NCBI RefSeq assembly: GCF_030269545.1
Contig: NZ_BSTN01000030.1
Span: forward strand, 1-64,000
DNA from: Actinomadura sp. NBRC 104425
Lineage (GTDB): Bacteria > Actinomycetota > Actinomycetes > Streptosporangiales > Streptosporangiaceae
Length of the DNA: 64,000 bases
Direction of reading: 5' to 3'
Shown: positions 22,736 to 30,333 of the stretch, piece by piece
Layout: each line of letters starts with the position of its first letter
Numbering within the stretch: the stretch's first letter is position 1
Notes under the pieces: generated by a model
What the model saw: the letters and a program-made list of their open reading frames with translations, nothing else
What the model was told of the DNA's origin: nothing
Database searches by the model: none
Program-made: the position numbers and the translations under genes

Positions 22736-23093
22736 GAGCAAGATCGCCCAGATCGGCGAGATCCACTTCGGGGGCAAGGTCGGAAGGCAGATCTCCAAGT
22801 ACGCCAAGGAAAACCAGCGACTGGCCCACGACCTCGCCGCCGAACTCGACGTCGCGTCCGGTGAGGCGCTCGCGGCGATGCGCAGGCTCAGGCGGGACCC
22901 GCGTCTCCGCCGGATCGACGTGTTGGTCAAGGCGATCCTGGTCGCGCGGCACCTGCGTCGCGCCCGGGACCTGTGCCAGGGCATCTCGGCAGAGATGGTG
23001 CGGTTCAACGCCGCGTACAGGCGGGAGTTCCTGGAGATCGAAGAGGAGATGCGCCGGCGGGGCCGCCGCGCCGACGGGGAGGTGACGCTCTGA
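22722..23093 (+). CDS. Helical accessory protein next to TraB, 123 aa
   Basis: GTG at 22722 (or 22725) follows GGAGG at 22711-22715. The 123-residue protein is helical and basic, with ARHLRRARDLCQG and a C-terminal EEEMRRRGRR tail. It resembles the product of the preceding gene in build, so the two may be old paralogues. Its stop overlaps the traB start as TGATG, which implies tight coupling. No named family is recognised. Confidence 0.6.
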   Translation: MVSAESKIAQIGEIHFGGKVGRQISKYAKENQRLAHDLAAELDVASGEALAAMRRLRRDPRLRRIDVLVKAILVARHLRRARDLCQGISAEMVRFNAAYRREFLEIEEEMRRRGRRADGEVTL

Positions 23094-25153
23094 TGGCCAC
23101 CCGCAGCATCGAACGAGTGGGCGGGGCCGCACTGGAACGCGCCGCGGTGTCCGCCGTGTCCAAGGTCGGCACGCTGGCGCCGCCGTGGGCCATCCTCGGC
23201 ATCACCTGGCCGGTCGCGTGGATCGGACACGCCGGGTGGGGCGACGGGCAGGCTGCCGCCTGGATGTCCATGGGCGGTACCGCGGCCACCATCGGGCTCG
23301 GCGCCCTCACCTGGGTCGTCTCCCACTCGCGGGACCTGCTGGGCCGCCTCCACAGCACGGCCACCACGACGGGCGCGACGCTGTGGGGCACGGTCGCAAT
23401 CATCACCGGGCCCGACCACCCCGCCACCCTCGGCGTCTACTACCTCGGCGGGATCAGCCTCGCGGCGTCCTGGAACATCCGGAAGGCCATCCGGTCGAAG
23501 GACCCGCAGTCCGACACCGACAAGGACCCCATGGGGAGCCTGTTCGACCGGGCCAAGGAGCGGTTCGGGCTCAAGAACGCACAGGTCAAGACGCTGGAGG
23601 TGGACGGGCGTCGGATCAAGGGCACGTTGCAACTCCCGCCCGGCGAGCGGACCCAGTCCGAGATGCTCCGGAAGACGGAAGAGCTCGAGTCGGGCTTGAG
23701 GTTCCCGCCCGGGTCGGTGGTGCTCGCCCCCGACGAGGATGACGCGTCCCGCATGCACATCACGGTCACGGACCCGCGGGTCATGAAGCGGCCGATCCCG
23801 TGGCCCGGACCGTCCAAGCCGGGCGCGTCCATCGCCGAACCGCTGCGTCTCGGCGTCTACCAAGACGGAACCGAAGCACTGTTCCACCTGGTCGGCGTCC
23901 ACATCCAGGTCATGGGCATGACCGGCAGCGGCAAGTCAATCGGCGCGTTCCGGAACATCGCCGCCGAGGTGATCACCCGACAGGACGCCGTGCTCATCGT
24001 GGTGGACCTCGCCAAGTCCACACAGACGGTCGGCCCCCTGCTCAACGGCATCGCCCGCTTCGTTGAAACCAAGGCCGAGCTCGTTGAGTTCATCCGCACC
24101 CTGGTCCGGGACATTCCGGAGCGGACCGCCTACCTCGCCGAGCACGGCTACCAGAAATGGCAGTCGGGCTGCGGCCTCACCTATCAGGTGATCTTCATCG
24201 AAGAGGCGGCCAAGGTCTTTGACGAGCTCGGCTCGCGAGACGAGGAGCTCCTGTTGCAGGCGCTCAAGGAGGCCCGGTCGGCGGGGGTCAGCATCATCCT
24301 GTCGATGCAGCGCGCCGACTACACGCAAATGCCGACCATCGCGCGCGCTCAGCTGGCGCGGATGACGTTCGGAGTGGCCAGCAGCGAGGATGCGTCGTTC
24401 GGCCTCTCCGAGCGCCAGCAGGCCGCTGACGCCTCGCCCGAACTGTGGGCGAACCACCAACCGGGCATGTGCTACCTGGATGCCCCCGGCGTCCCTGAGA
24501 CGCACTACGCGATGCCGCTGCGGACGTACGCGTGGGGCAGCAGCGATCAGGAGGCCGACGCGGCAGCCAAGGAGCACGCGGCCCGCTACCCGGCATCCCG
24601 ACTCACCCTGGACAAGTGGACCGCCCGGCTCATCGGGGACGGCCGGGCGGTCTCTGAGGGCCGCACGGAGGCAACGCAGCAGCAGGGAGGAGAGATGCGC
24701 CGCGACTACTGCTGGGAAGACGAGCCGGACAACGGTGACGACCTGGGTGACGTCGGCGACGCCATCGCCGAGTACACCAGCGAGCCGGAGACCGACCCGG
24801 ACCTCGCTCGGATCACCGGCCGCGAGAAGATCCAAGAGCCGTCCAACGAGGAGGCCGAGCGGTTCGTGATCCCCGAGCCGACCGGCCAGAAGCTGTCGGC
24901 GGCGGCCGCACGCGAGCTGGTCCACGACTGGCTGAGGTTCCGCGCCCGGGGCGGGCGTCCCACGTTCACCGCGTCCGACCCCGAACTGCTCAAGGTCCGG
25001 GACGCCACCGGCAACCGGTCCCGGGCGTGGGCCTACAAAGTGCTGCGCGAGTTGACCGACCTCGGCGTACTGGAGGCCGACGACAGCGAGGCCACCACCC
25101 GCTACACGATCACCGACCTGTCCGCGCTCGACAGGGAGACGGTCGCCGTCTGA
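23093..25153 (+). CDS. traB: FtsK/SpoIIIE-like DNA translocase TraB, 686 aa
   Basis: This is the main transfer protein of pSAM2-like elements: a hexameric pump that moves double-stranded DNA between mycelia. Two or three hydrophobic segments lie in residues about 28-135. The FtsK-type motor follows, with Walker A GMTGSGKS (about 275-282), the Walker B region VIFIEEAAKVF and the downstream ILSMQRADYTQMP motif. The C-terminal ~80 residues form a winged-helix-like domain (SAAAARELVHDWLRF, RAWAYKVLRELTDLGVLEAD), comparable with the FtsK gamma domain that reads DNA motifs. The start ATG overlaps the preceding stop. GTCAC repeats about 100 bp downstream could be its recognition locus. Confidence 0.92.
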   Translation: MATRSIERVGGAALERAAVSAVSKVGTLAPPWAILGITWPVAWIGHAGWGDGQAAAWMSMGGTAATIGLGALTWVVSHSRDLLGRLHSTATTTGATLWGTVAIITGPDHPATLGVYYLGGISLAASWNIRKAIRSKDPQSDTDKDPMGSLFDRAKERFGLKNAQVKTLEVDGRRIKGTLQLPPGERTQSEMLRKTEELESGLRFPPGSVVLAPDEDDASRMHITVTDPRVMKRPIPWPGPSKPGASIAEPLRLGVYQDGTEALFHLVGVHIQVMGMTGSGKSIGAFRNIAAEVITRQDAVLIVVDLAKSTQTVGPLLNGIARFVETKAELVEFIRTLVRDIPERTAYLAEHGYQKWQSGCGLTYQVIFIEEAAKVFDELGSRDEELLLQALKEARSAGVSIILSMQRADYTQMPTIARAQLARMTFGVASSEDASFGLSERQQAADASPELWANHQPGMCYLDAPGVPETHYAMPLRTYAWGSSDQEADAAAKEHAARYPASRLTLDKWTARLIGDGRAVSEGRTEATQQQGGEMRRDYCWEDEPDNGDDLGDVGDAIAEYTSEPETDPDLARITGREKIQEPSNEEAERFVIPEPTGQKLSAAAARELVHDWLRFRARGGRPTFTASDPELLKVRDATGNRSRAWAYKVLRELTDLGVLEADDSEATTRYTITDLSALDRETVAV

Positions 25154-25160
25154 CCCGCCC

Positions 25161-25200
25161 GTGAGGGGCCCGCACGGCCCGCGCCGGGCGGGCCCCTCAC
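25161..25200 (+). terminator. Perfect 13-bp hairpin after traB
   Basis: Arms 25161-25173 (GTGAGGGGCCCGC) and 25188-25200 are exact reverse complements with a 14-base loop, seven bases after the traB stop. It very likely ends the tra transcript. Confidence 0.8.
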
Positions 25201-25251
25201 CTCGCGCGCGGCTGCGCGTGTAGACGCGCACCCGCACCCGTTGTTGATCTT

Positions 25252-25314
25252 GTCACGGGAGTGTCACAGCCCCCGTCACGGCGCCTGTCACGGGCCGTCA
25301 CGTGACACCGTGAC
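25252..25314. repeat. Helically phased GTCAC repeats downstream of traB (clt or origin candidate)
   Basis: GTCAC occurs at 25252, 25263, 25275, 25287 and 25297, i.e. every 10-12 bp, mostly as nnGTCACGG. Inverted copies (GTGAC) follow at 25302 and 25310; the fifth direct copy and the first inverted copy form the palindrome GTCACGTGAC. Apart from hairpin 25161-25200, repeat block 25443-25518 and hairpin 25530-25567, this is the only structure I see in the 440-bp gap between traB and the next gene. Confidence 0.8.
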
Positions 25315-25442
25315 ACCCCCTCTGACCAGTAACTCCCTCCCCCGACCCCCGCCCGCGTCACGCCCCGCAACTGCGCCGTCCGCCGTGAGGACGGCAGCAC
25401 GGTCGTGCGCCCCTACCGCGGGCTGCGCAAGGCCTCGCCGGG

Positions 25443-25518
25443 CTGACCGCCGGTGCGTCCGGGCGGCCGGGCCGCAAGTCCGGCCGCCTCACGGACCGGC
25501 GAGACAGGCTCACCGGCC
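25443..25518. repeat. 76-bp duplicated leader block, copy B
   Basis: Second copy of the block at 19599-19674, with six mismatches over 76 bp. The 9-bp stem is kept although three of the changes fall in its loop, which suggests selection for RNA or DNA structure. Confidence 0.9.
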
Positions 25519-25529
25519 ACGAACAGTGC

Positions 25530-25567
25530 CCCCGGGACGCCCAACCGCCAAGCCCGGCGCCCCGGGG
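25530..25567 (+). promoter_or_regulatory. Hairpin in front of the 50-aa zinc-finger gene
   Basis: Arms CCCCGGGACGCC (25530-25541) and GGCGCCCCGGGG (25556-25567) pair with a single mismatch and a 14-base loop. It is the counterpart of the hairpin at 19934-19973 and is again followed by an AAAGGAG site and a tiny Cys-rich gene. Confidence 0.7.
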
Positions 25568-25594
25568 CCCCTCCACAGGAAAGGAGTCCCCACC

Positions 25595-25747
25595 ATGCCC
25601 CACACCCGCAAGCCCCGCAACATGCAGCCGCCCGCCGCGCGGTCACGCTGCAGGCACCGCGGCACCGTGTCGAGCTCGTGGCACGAGTGCCCGGTGTGCG
25701 GCCGGGCGTACGACGACCCGGCCGACGCCGACCGCTGCTGCCGGTAG
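25595..25747 (+). CDS. Micro zinc-finger protein, 50 aa
   Basis: The ATG at 25595 has AAAGGAG eight bases upstream. The 50-residue product has a basic N-terminus and a zinc-binding-type end: CRHRG, then HECPVCGRAY, then DADRCC. The spacing resembles a treble-clef or C2H2-like ribbon seen in many actinomycete element proteins. It is isolated by hairpins on both sides (25530-25567 and 25770-25806), so it may be its own transcription unit. Function unknown. Confidence 0.65.
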   Translation: MPHTRKPRNMQPPAARSRCRHRGTVSSSWHECPVCGRAYDDPADADRCCR

Positions 25748-25769
25748 CACCCCCCTGTCCGTCTAGTTC

Positions 25770-25806
25770 GGGCACCGGACGGCCCGCCTCCGGCCGTCCG
25801 GTGCCC
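25770..25806 (+). terminator. Perfect 15-bp hairpin before the primase gene
   Basis: Arms 25770-25784 and 25792-25806 are exact reverse complements with a 7-base loop, 22 bp after the stop of the 50-aa gene and just before the GGGAGG of the primase-polymerase gene. It is a likely terminator separating small-gene and replication transcripts. Confidence 0.8.
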
Positions 25807-25834
25807 CCGAAAGCCTCGTGTGGGAGGACGTGAG

Positions 25835-26725
25835 ATGACACCGCCGACCGCTGATACGCTGGCCCGCTACGCGCTGGCCGCCGCTGCCCGGGGCTGGCAC
25901 GTGTTCCCGCTGCGGCCCGGTGACAAGCGCCCCGCTGTGACCAACTGGGAAGGCCGCGCGACCGCCACCGACACCGCGCGCATCCGGCGGTGCTGGCAGC
26001 ACGCCCCGTACAACATCGGGATCGCGTGCGGCCCGTCCGGGTTGGTCGTGATCGACCTCGACACCCCCAAGCCGGGGCAGGTTCCGCCCCCTGAATGGGC
26101 CGATGAACCCGGTATCAGCACCGGCGCCGACGTGCTTGCCGCGCTCGCCGAGCGACACGGCCAGCCGTTCCCATTCGAGACCTACACCGTGCGCACCGCA
26201 TCGGGCGGGATGCACCTGTACTTCACCGCCCCGGCCGGCGCACGGTTGCGCAACACCGCCGGGCGTCTGGGCTGGCTGATCGACACCCGCGCTCACGGCG
26301 GATACGTCGTGGCCGCCGGAAGCGCCGTCGGTCCCAACGCTTACGCCACCGCCTACGACGTGCCGCCGGCGCCGTTGCCTGGCTGGCTGGCCGAGCTGCT
26401 GCACCCGGCGCCGCGGCCGACGCGGCAGCCGGTCGTGGTGCACCTGGCCGCGCCCGGCCGCCGCGCCGCCTACCTGAACAAAGCGATCAAGGCCAGCGTT
26501 GACGCGGTCGCCGCCGCACCGCAGGGGCGCCGCAACGCCACTCTGTACGGCGCCGCCGTCGCCCTCGGCCAGCTGGTGGCCGGCGGCGCACTGGACCCAG
26601 CCGACACCGAAGACCTGTTGGTCAACGCCGCCGTGCAGTCCGGACAGTCCGAGCTGGCCGCGCGGCGGACCATCGTGTCAGGGTTCCGGGCCGGTGCGCA
26701 GCGTCCCCGGAGGGTGCCCGCATGA
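25835..26725 (+). CDS. Bifunctional primase-polymerase (Prim-Pol) replication protein, 296 aa
   Basis: The protein belongs to the archaeo-eukaryotic primase-like Prim-Pol family. Visible features are the N-terminal RGWHVFPLRPGDKRP (about 19-33), the metal-binding DLD in VVIDLDTPKP (74-76), and the GGMHLYF motif with the catalytic His at about 127. The GYVVAAGS strand follows. In actinomycete elements this defines the RepPP type of replication initiator, replacing RepSA. The ATG at 25835 has GGGAGG seven bases upstream. The stop overlaps the next start as ATGA, so it is made together with the helicase-like protein. Confidence 0.88.
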   Translation: MTPPTADTLARYALAAAARGWHVFPLRPGDKRPAVTNWEGRATATDTARIRRCWQHAPYNIGIACGPSGLVVIDLDTPKPGQVPPPEWADEPGISTGADVLAALAERHGQPFPFETYTVRTASGGMHLYFTAPAGARLRNTAGRLGWLIDTRAHGGYVVAAGSAVGPNAYATAYDVPPAPLPGWLAELLHPAPRPTRQPVVVHLAAPGRRAAYLNKAIKASVDAVAAAPQGRRNATLYGAAVALGQLVAGGALDPADTEDLLVNAAVQSGQSELAARRTIVSGFRAGAQRPRRVPA

Positions 26726-28353
26726 CCGCGAACACCCCGCCCCCGAACACCCCGCCCGCGACCGCCCCGCCCGCGACCGCCCCGCCCGCGGGCGCTCCCC
26801 GGCGGTTGAAGGTCGGGTCCGGGCCCGAGACCATCCGCGTCCTCAGAGCGGCGCTGGCCGCCGGTGCGCTGCCCGACACCTACGTCTCCGCCGGATCCCT
26901 GGTGCACATGGAGACCGTCTCCGGCAGCACGGCCAGCCCGGCCGCCGACGAAGACTCCCCGCTGCCTGTCACTGCGAGCCCCATCACGCCCGCGTCCCTG
27001 GCCGGGCTGCTGGCCGAACACGCCTACGTGTACCGGGAGCGCTCCCGCAAGACCGGTGACGGCGGGGTGGAGTTCTATGAGGAGGAGGTGACCCCGCCGC
27101 GCGAGATCCTGGCGTCGGTGCTGGCGGGCAAGACCTGGCCGAACGTGGCGCCGCTGCGCGGCGTGATCGGCGCGCCCGTGCTGCGCCGAGACGGCACCCT
27201 GCTGCAACGCCCCGGCTACGACCCCGCCACCGGCCTCTACCTCGCCTCGAAGGTCGCGCTCCCGCCGGTCCCCGACGAACCCACCCCCGAACAGGTCCAC
27301 GCCGCCCGGGAGTTCCTGCTCGACCGGTTCCTGCGCGACTTCCCCTGGGCCAGTCCCGCCGACCGGGCGAACTACATCGCGCTGCTGGTGACGCCGATCC
27401 TGCGGCACTTCACCCGCTCGCTGACGCCGTTCGGGTTGATCGATGCGACCATGCCCGCCTCCGGCAAGAGCATCCTGACCGGGGCCTGCGGCATGCTCTA
27501 CGGCCAGCGCGTCATCCCCTGGCCCTATGCCGAAGAAGAGCTGCGCAAGAGCATCACGGCCGTGCTCGCCGAGCAGGTCGGCGTGGTGGTCTGGGACAAC
27601 CTCGCCGAAGGCAGCGTGATCGACTCGGCCACCCTCGCCCTGCTGGTCACCACCGGCGTGTGGTCCGACCGGCAGCTCGGCGCGTCCCGCAACATCGCCA
27701 CCGTCAACGACCGGCTGTGGATGGCCACCGGCAACAACCTGCAGGTCGGCGGGGACATGGCATCCCGCACCGTCCGGGTGCACCTCGATCCCAACATGCC
27801 CCGCCCCGAACAGCGTGACCAGAGCCGTTTCGGCATCCCGCACCTGGATCAGTGGATCACCGTCCCGGCCAACCAGATGACGGTGCTGTGGCACCTGCTC
27901 GTGCTGGTCTTGGACTGGACCCGCCGCGGCGCGCCCCGCGCCGACACCATCGCGATGCGGCAGTTCACCCCCTGGGCCCAAGCGCTGGGCGGGTTCCTGG
28001 CACACCATGGCATCGAAGGATTCCTCGGCAACGCCGCCGAGGTACGCGACATCGACGAAGACGAGACCCGCTGGCGGGCGTTCCTGGCGTGCTGGCACCG
28101 CCTGCACGGCGACCGGCGCATGACCGCCGCCGAGCTGCGCCGAAGCGGTGAGCCCGAGCGCATCGGCAACGACGAACACGACCCCTGGGATGGCCAGTTC
28201 ATCACCACTCACACCGGCCGCCCGCCCAACGTGCTCGCTCTCGGCCGCCTGCTCACCGGCCAGGTCGGCCGGTGGCGCGGTGACTACGTGATCCGCTGCG
28301 CCAAAAACGACCGGGGCGACCGCAACGTCTTCTGGGTCGAACACCTTGCCTGA
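26722..28353 (+). CDS. Replicative helicase-like P-loop ATPase of element 2, 543 aa
   Basis: This protein probably unwinds the origin for the primase-polymerase encoded just before it. The N-terminus is Pro/Ala-rich with short repeats (about 5-25). A central ATPase domain has a Walker A (MPASGKS, about 244-250), a Walker B-like strand GVVVWDNLAEG, and a sensor region MATGNNLQVGG with an R finger-like ASRTVRVHLDP. This is the arrangement of D5/P4-type phage and plasmid helicases, although similarity is judged by motifs only. The C-terminal part (about 430-540) may bind DNA. Immediately downstream lies an array of GCGGAGAT iterons, a natural origin for this pair. Confidence 0.8.
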   Translation: MTANTPPPNTPPATAPPATAPPAGAPRRLKVGSGPETIRVLRAALAAGALPDTYVSAGSLVHMETVSGSTASPAADEDSPLPVTASPITPASLAGLLAEHAYVYRERSRKTGDGGVEFYEEEVTPPREILASVLAGKTWPNVAPLRGVIGAPVLRRDGTLLQRPGYDPATGLYLASKVALPPVPDEPTPEQVHAAREFLLDRFLRDFPWASPADRANYIALLVTPILRHFTRSLTPFGLIDATMPASGKSILTGACGMLYGQRVIPWPYAEEELRKSITAVLAEQVGVVVWDNLAEGSVIDSATLALLVTTGVWSDRQLGASRNIATVNDRLWMATGNNLQVGGDMASRTVRVHLDPNMPRPEQRDQSRFGIPHLDQWITVPANQMTVLWHLLVLVLDWTRRGAPRADTIAMRQFTPWAQALGGFLAHHGIEGFLGNAAEVRDIDEDETRWRAFLACWHRLHGDRRMTAAELRRSGEPERIGNDEHDPWDGQFITTHTGRPPNVLALGRLLTGQVGRWRGDYVIRCAKNDRGDRNVFWVEHLA

Positions 28354-28435
28354 ACCGATGCCGGACCAGGGGCCGCTGAAACATCCCCGGAAACTCCGCA
28401 ACGCCGCACCCCCCCGCTCACCTGCACAAACACGT

Positions 28436-28597
28436 GCGGAGATAGCGGAGACCAAACTCCGGTCATCTCCGCAACTCCGCACCCCCTGCGGAGATCAACC
28501 CCCGGTTGCGGAGATGACCAGAGCCCCACCGTCTCTATCTCCGCACACATCACCGCAGGTCACGGCCACATTTGCGGAGATGCGGAGATGCGGAGAT
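28436..28597. repeat. Iteron array of GCGGAGAT, putative replication origin
   Basis: Six direct copies of GCGGAGAT start at 28436, 28488, 28508, 28574, 28582 and 28590 (the last three in direct tandem), and two inverted copies (ATCTCCGC) start at 28465 and 28537. Several 7-of-8 matches lie between them, for example at 28445 and 28474. The array fills most of the 340-bp gap between the helicase and xis genes. Confidence 0.92.
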
Positions 28598-28693
28598 GTT
28601 TCAGCCCCTCCCACAGAGACCAGAGGGGCAAGCGCCAAGCGCGCCGCTGGCGCCCCGATACCCAACGTCAGTCAGACGCCCTAGGAGAGGGTC

Positions 28694-28921
28694 ATGGACG
28701 TCTTGAAGCCCGAACCGCTGTGTGAGGAGCGGTACCTCACGACGGAGGAGGTGGCCGCGTTGATTGGGGTGGACCCCTCCACTCTGCGTCGGTGGCGGAC
28801 CGGCCGCCCGATGCAGGGACCGCCGTTCGTGAAGGTGAGCGAGTCGGTCACCCGCTACAGCGTGACCGACGTGCGGGAATGGCTGTTGAGCCGCCGTGTC
28901 GACCCCGCGAAGGTGGCCTGA
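28694..28921 (+). CDS. xis: Excisionase (Xis) HTH protein of element 2, 75 aa
   Basis: The 75-residue protein is an excisionase-type winged HTH: YLTTEEVAALIGVDPSTLRRW (about 14-34), then GPPFVKVSESVTRYSV and VREWLLSRR. The ATG at 28694 has AGGAGAGG upstream. Its stop overlaps the integrase start as TGATG, the standard xis-int pairing of pSAM2-like elements. It would direct excision together with the integrase. Confidence 0.9.
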   Translation: MDVLKPEPLCEERYLTTEEVAALIGVDPSTLRRWRTGRPMQGPPFVKVSESVTRYSVTDVREWLLSRRVDPAKVA

Positions 28922-30129
28922 TGGCGCACCGGGAAGTGCCGCCGCTGGGGGTTTCCCTGGCCTGCGACATCGAGTACCGGCCCAACCGCCGTTCGCCGTA
29001 CCGTGCCCGGGTCCGCTGGTTGGACCCGGGCGGGGGCAGCCGAAGGACCCTTTCGGAGTCGAAGGCGACCGAGGATGAGGCCAGGGACTGGATCGAGATG
29101 ATCCGGCAGGCCGCCAAGGGCGGGATCGACCCGGCGACAGCGACCATGGATCTCGCCACGTACGGCGAGAGTGTGATGGACCTGGCCATGCGCGGGTTGG
29201 AACCGAAGACGCTGGACCCCTACATGGCGGGCTGGCGGCTCAGGGTCGTTCCGGCGCTGGGGCATCTGCCGGTACGCATGATCACCAATGGTGCCGTTGA
29301 CCGGACGGTTCACGCCTGGATCGCTGAGGGGTGCGGGCGTTCCACGGTCAAGAACAGCCTTGCCGCGCTGACCAGGGTCATGGAACAGGCGGTGCGGGAC
29401 GGCATCATCGACCGGAACCCCGCCCGGGTCGTGGGCTGGCAGCGCGCGTACAACCAGGCGGAAGACGAGTTGGACGACCCGCGGCGGCTGGCCCTGCCGG
29501 ACTGGGACACCCTGGTGAAGCTGGCGAACGCTCTGGTAGAGCGGTCGGCTGACCGGTACGCCGGATGGGGCGAAGTCGTCATCTTCGCCGCGTGCACCGC
29601 CGCGCGGATCGGGGAGGTGTCGGGCGTGCGCGCTGGCGACATCGACCGGAAGGCGTGGGTGTGGACGGTGCGTCGCCAGACAACGCCGTCGCCCGGCGGG
29701 TTGGTGGACAAGCGCACCAAGGGCAAGCGCGCCCGGGACGTGCCCCTGATCCCGGAAATCCGGGAGATGGTCGGCCGACGCTTGGACGCCGTCGGCGACA
29801 ACCCGGACGGGCGGTTGTTCACCGGCCCCCGGGGCGGCCGGATCACCACGGCCGTCCTGCGGGACGCCACGCACTGGGACGAAGTGGTGCAGAAGCTCGG
29901 GTTTGAGCATCTGCGGCGGCATGATCTGCGGCACACGGGGTTGACGTGGATGGCCGACGCCGGCGTCCCGGTTCACGTCCTGCGGAAGATCGCCGGGCAT
30001 GGGTCCCTGGCCACTACGCAGCGGTATCTGCACCCGGACAAGAGGTCGATCACGGCGGCGGGGGAGGCGTTGAGCCTGCACCTGAGCGACCGTAGGTCCC
30101 CATCTGGTCCCCAACTCCGGGTGGTCTGA
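28921..30129 (+). CDS. int: Tyrosine-family integrase of element 2, 402 aa
   Basis: This recombinase would integrate the element into the tRNA-Pro 3' end. It has an AP2-like or arm-binding N-terminus (YRARVRWLDPGG), a core-binding helical domain (about 75-180) and the catalytic domain. Catalytic residues visible are R in CTAARIGEVSG, the H-x-x-R box in HDLRHTGLT, H in AGHGSLATT and the nucleophile Y in QRYLHP. The ATG at 28921 overlaps the xis stop. The stop is 80 bp from the att repeat at 30209. Codon use and GC are like the rest of the element. Similarity to the element 1 integrase is limited to the catalytic motifs. Confidence 0.92.
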   Translation: MAHREVPPLGVSLACDIEYRPNRRSPYRARVRWLDPGGGSRRTLSESKATEDEARDWIEMIRQAAKGGIDPATATMDLATYGESVMDLAMRGLEPKTLDPYMAGWRLRVVPALGHLPVRMITNGAVDRTVHAWIAEGCGRSTVKNSLAALTRVMEQAVRDGIIDRNPARVVGWQRAYNQAEDELDDPRRLALPDWDTLVKLANALVERSADRYAGWGEVVIFAACTAARIGEVSGVRAGDIDRKAWVWTVRRQTTPSPGGLVDKRTKGKRARDVPLIPEIREMVGRRLDAVGDNPDGRLFTGPRGGRITTAVLRDATHWDEVVQKLGFEHLRRHDLRHTGLTWMADAGVPVHVLRKIAGHGSLATTQRYLHPDKRSITAAGEALSLHLSDRRSPSGPQLRVV

Positions 30130-30208
30130 TCACCGCGTCCGCTGGTGGGGCCGGATGCACAAAGACCCGCTGACCTGGGCTGATGCCCTGGTCGGCGGGT
30201 CTTCCGCA

Positions 30209-30254
30209 TCTGTCGGGACGGCGGGATTTGAACCCACGACCCCTTGACCCCCAG
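30209..30254. repeat. att site at the tRNA-Pro end of element 2
   Basis: 46 bp identical to 15848-15893. It covers the tRNA gene from the anticodon loop through the T-arm and acceptor stem plus four bases beyond, so integration leaves the tRNA intact. Confidence 0.95.
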
Positions 30255-30286
30255 TCAAGTGCGCTGCCAAACTGCGCTACGTCCCG
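30213..30286 (-). tRNA. tRNA-Pro (anticodon GGG)
   Basis: On the minus strand a complete cloverleaf reads from 30286 to 30213. The acceptor stem is CGGGACG paired with CGTCCCG, followed by discriminator A. The anticodon stem CTTGA/TCAAG encloses the loop CTGGGGG, giving anticodon GGG (Pro). The T-loop is GTTCAAATC. No CCA is encoded. The 3' half is the att core used by both integrative elements. Confidence 0.95.
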
Positions 30287-30333
30287 GCGCCTGCCGCAGC
30301 AGGCGTGATTACTGTAGCGCAGTCTGCGGGGTC

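Larger units (their letters stand above)
15848..30254. mobile_element. Element 2: complete pSAM2-like actinomycete integrative conjugative element (AICE), about 14.4 kb
   Basis: The element is bounded by 46-bp direct repeats at the 3' end of tRNA-Pro(GGG). In order it carries cargo (XRE regulator and isochorismatase-like hydrolase), a GntR repressor, WhiB-like and small proteins, Spd-like membrane proteins, FtsK/TraB translocase, primase-polymerase and helicase, an iteron array, Xis and Int. Replication, transfer and integration modules are all present, so it may be active. Transfer would be of double-stranded DNA by TraB, unlike the T4SS route of element 1. Confidence 0.92.

Noticed and set aside
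25330..25446. Small frame ending RPYRGLRKASPG before the second leader block
   Set aside because: No start codon or ribosome binding site after the preceding in-frame stop; at most a gene remnant.
28346..28684. 112-codon frame over the iteron region
   Set aside because: Starts inside the helicase gene, has no ribosome binding site, and its residues just reflect the GCGGAGAT repeats.
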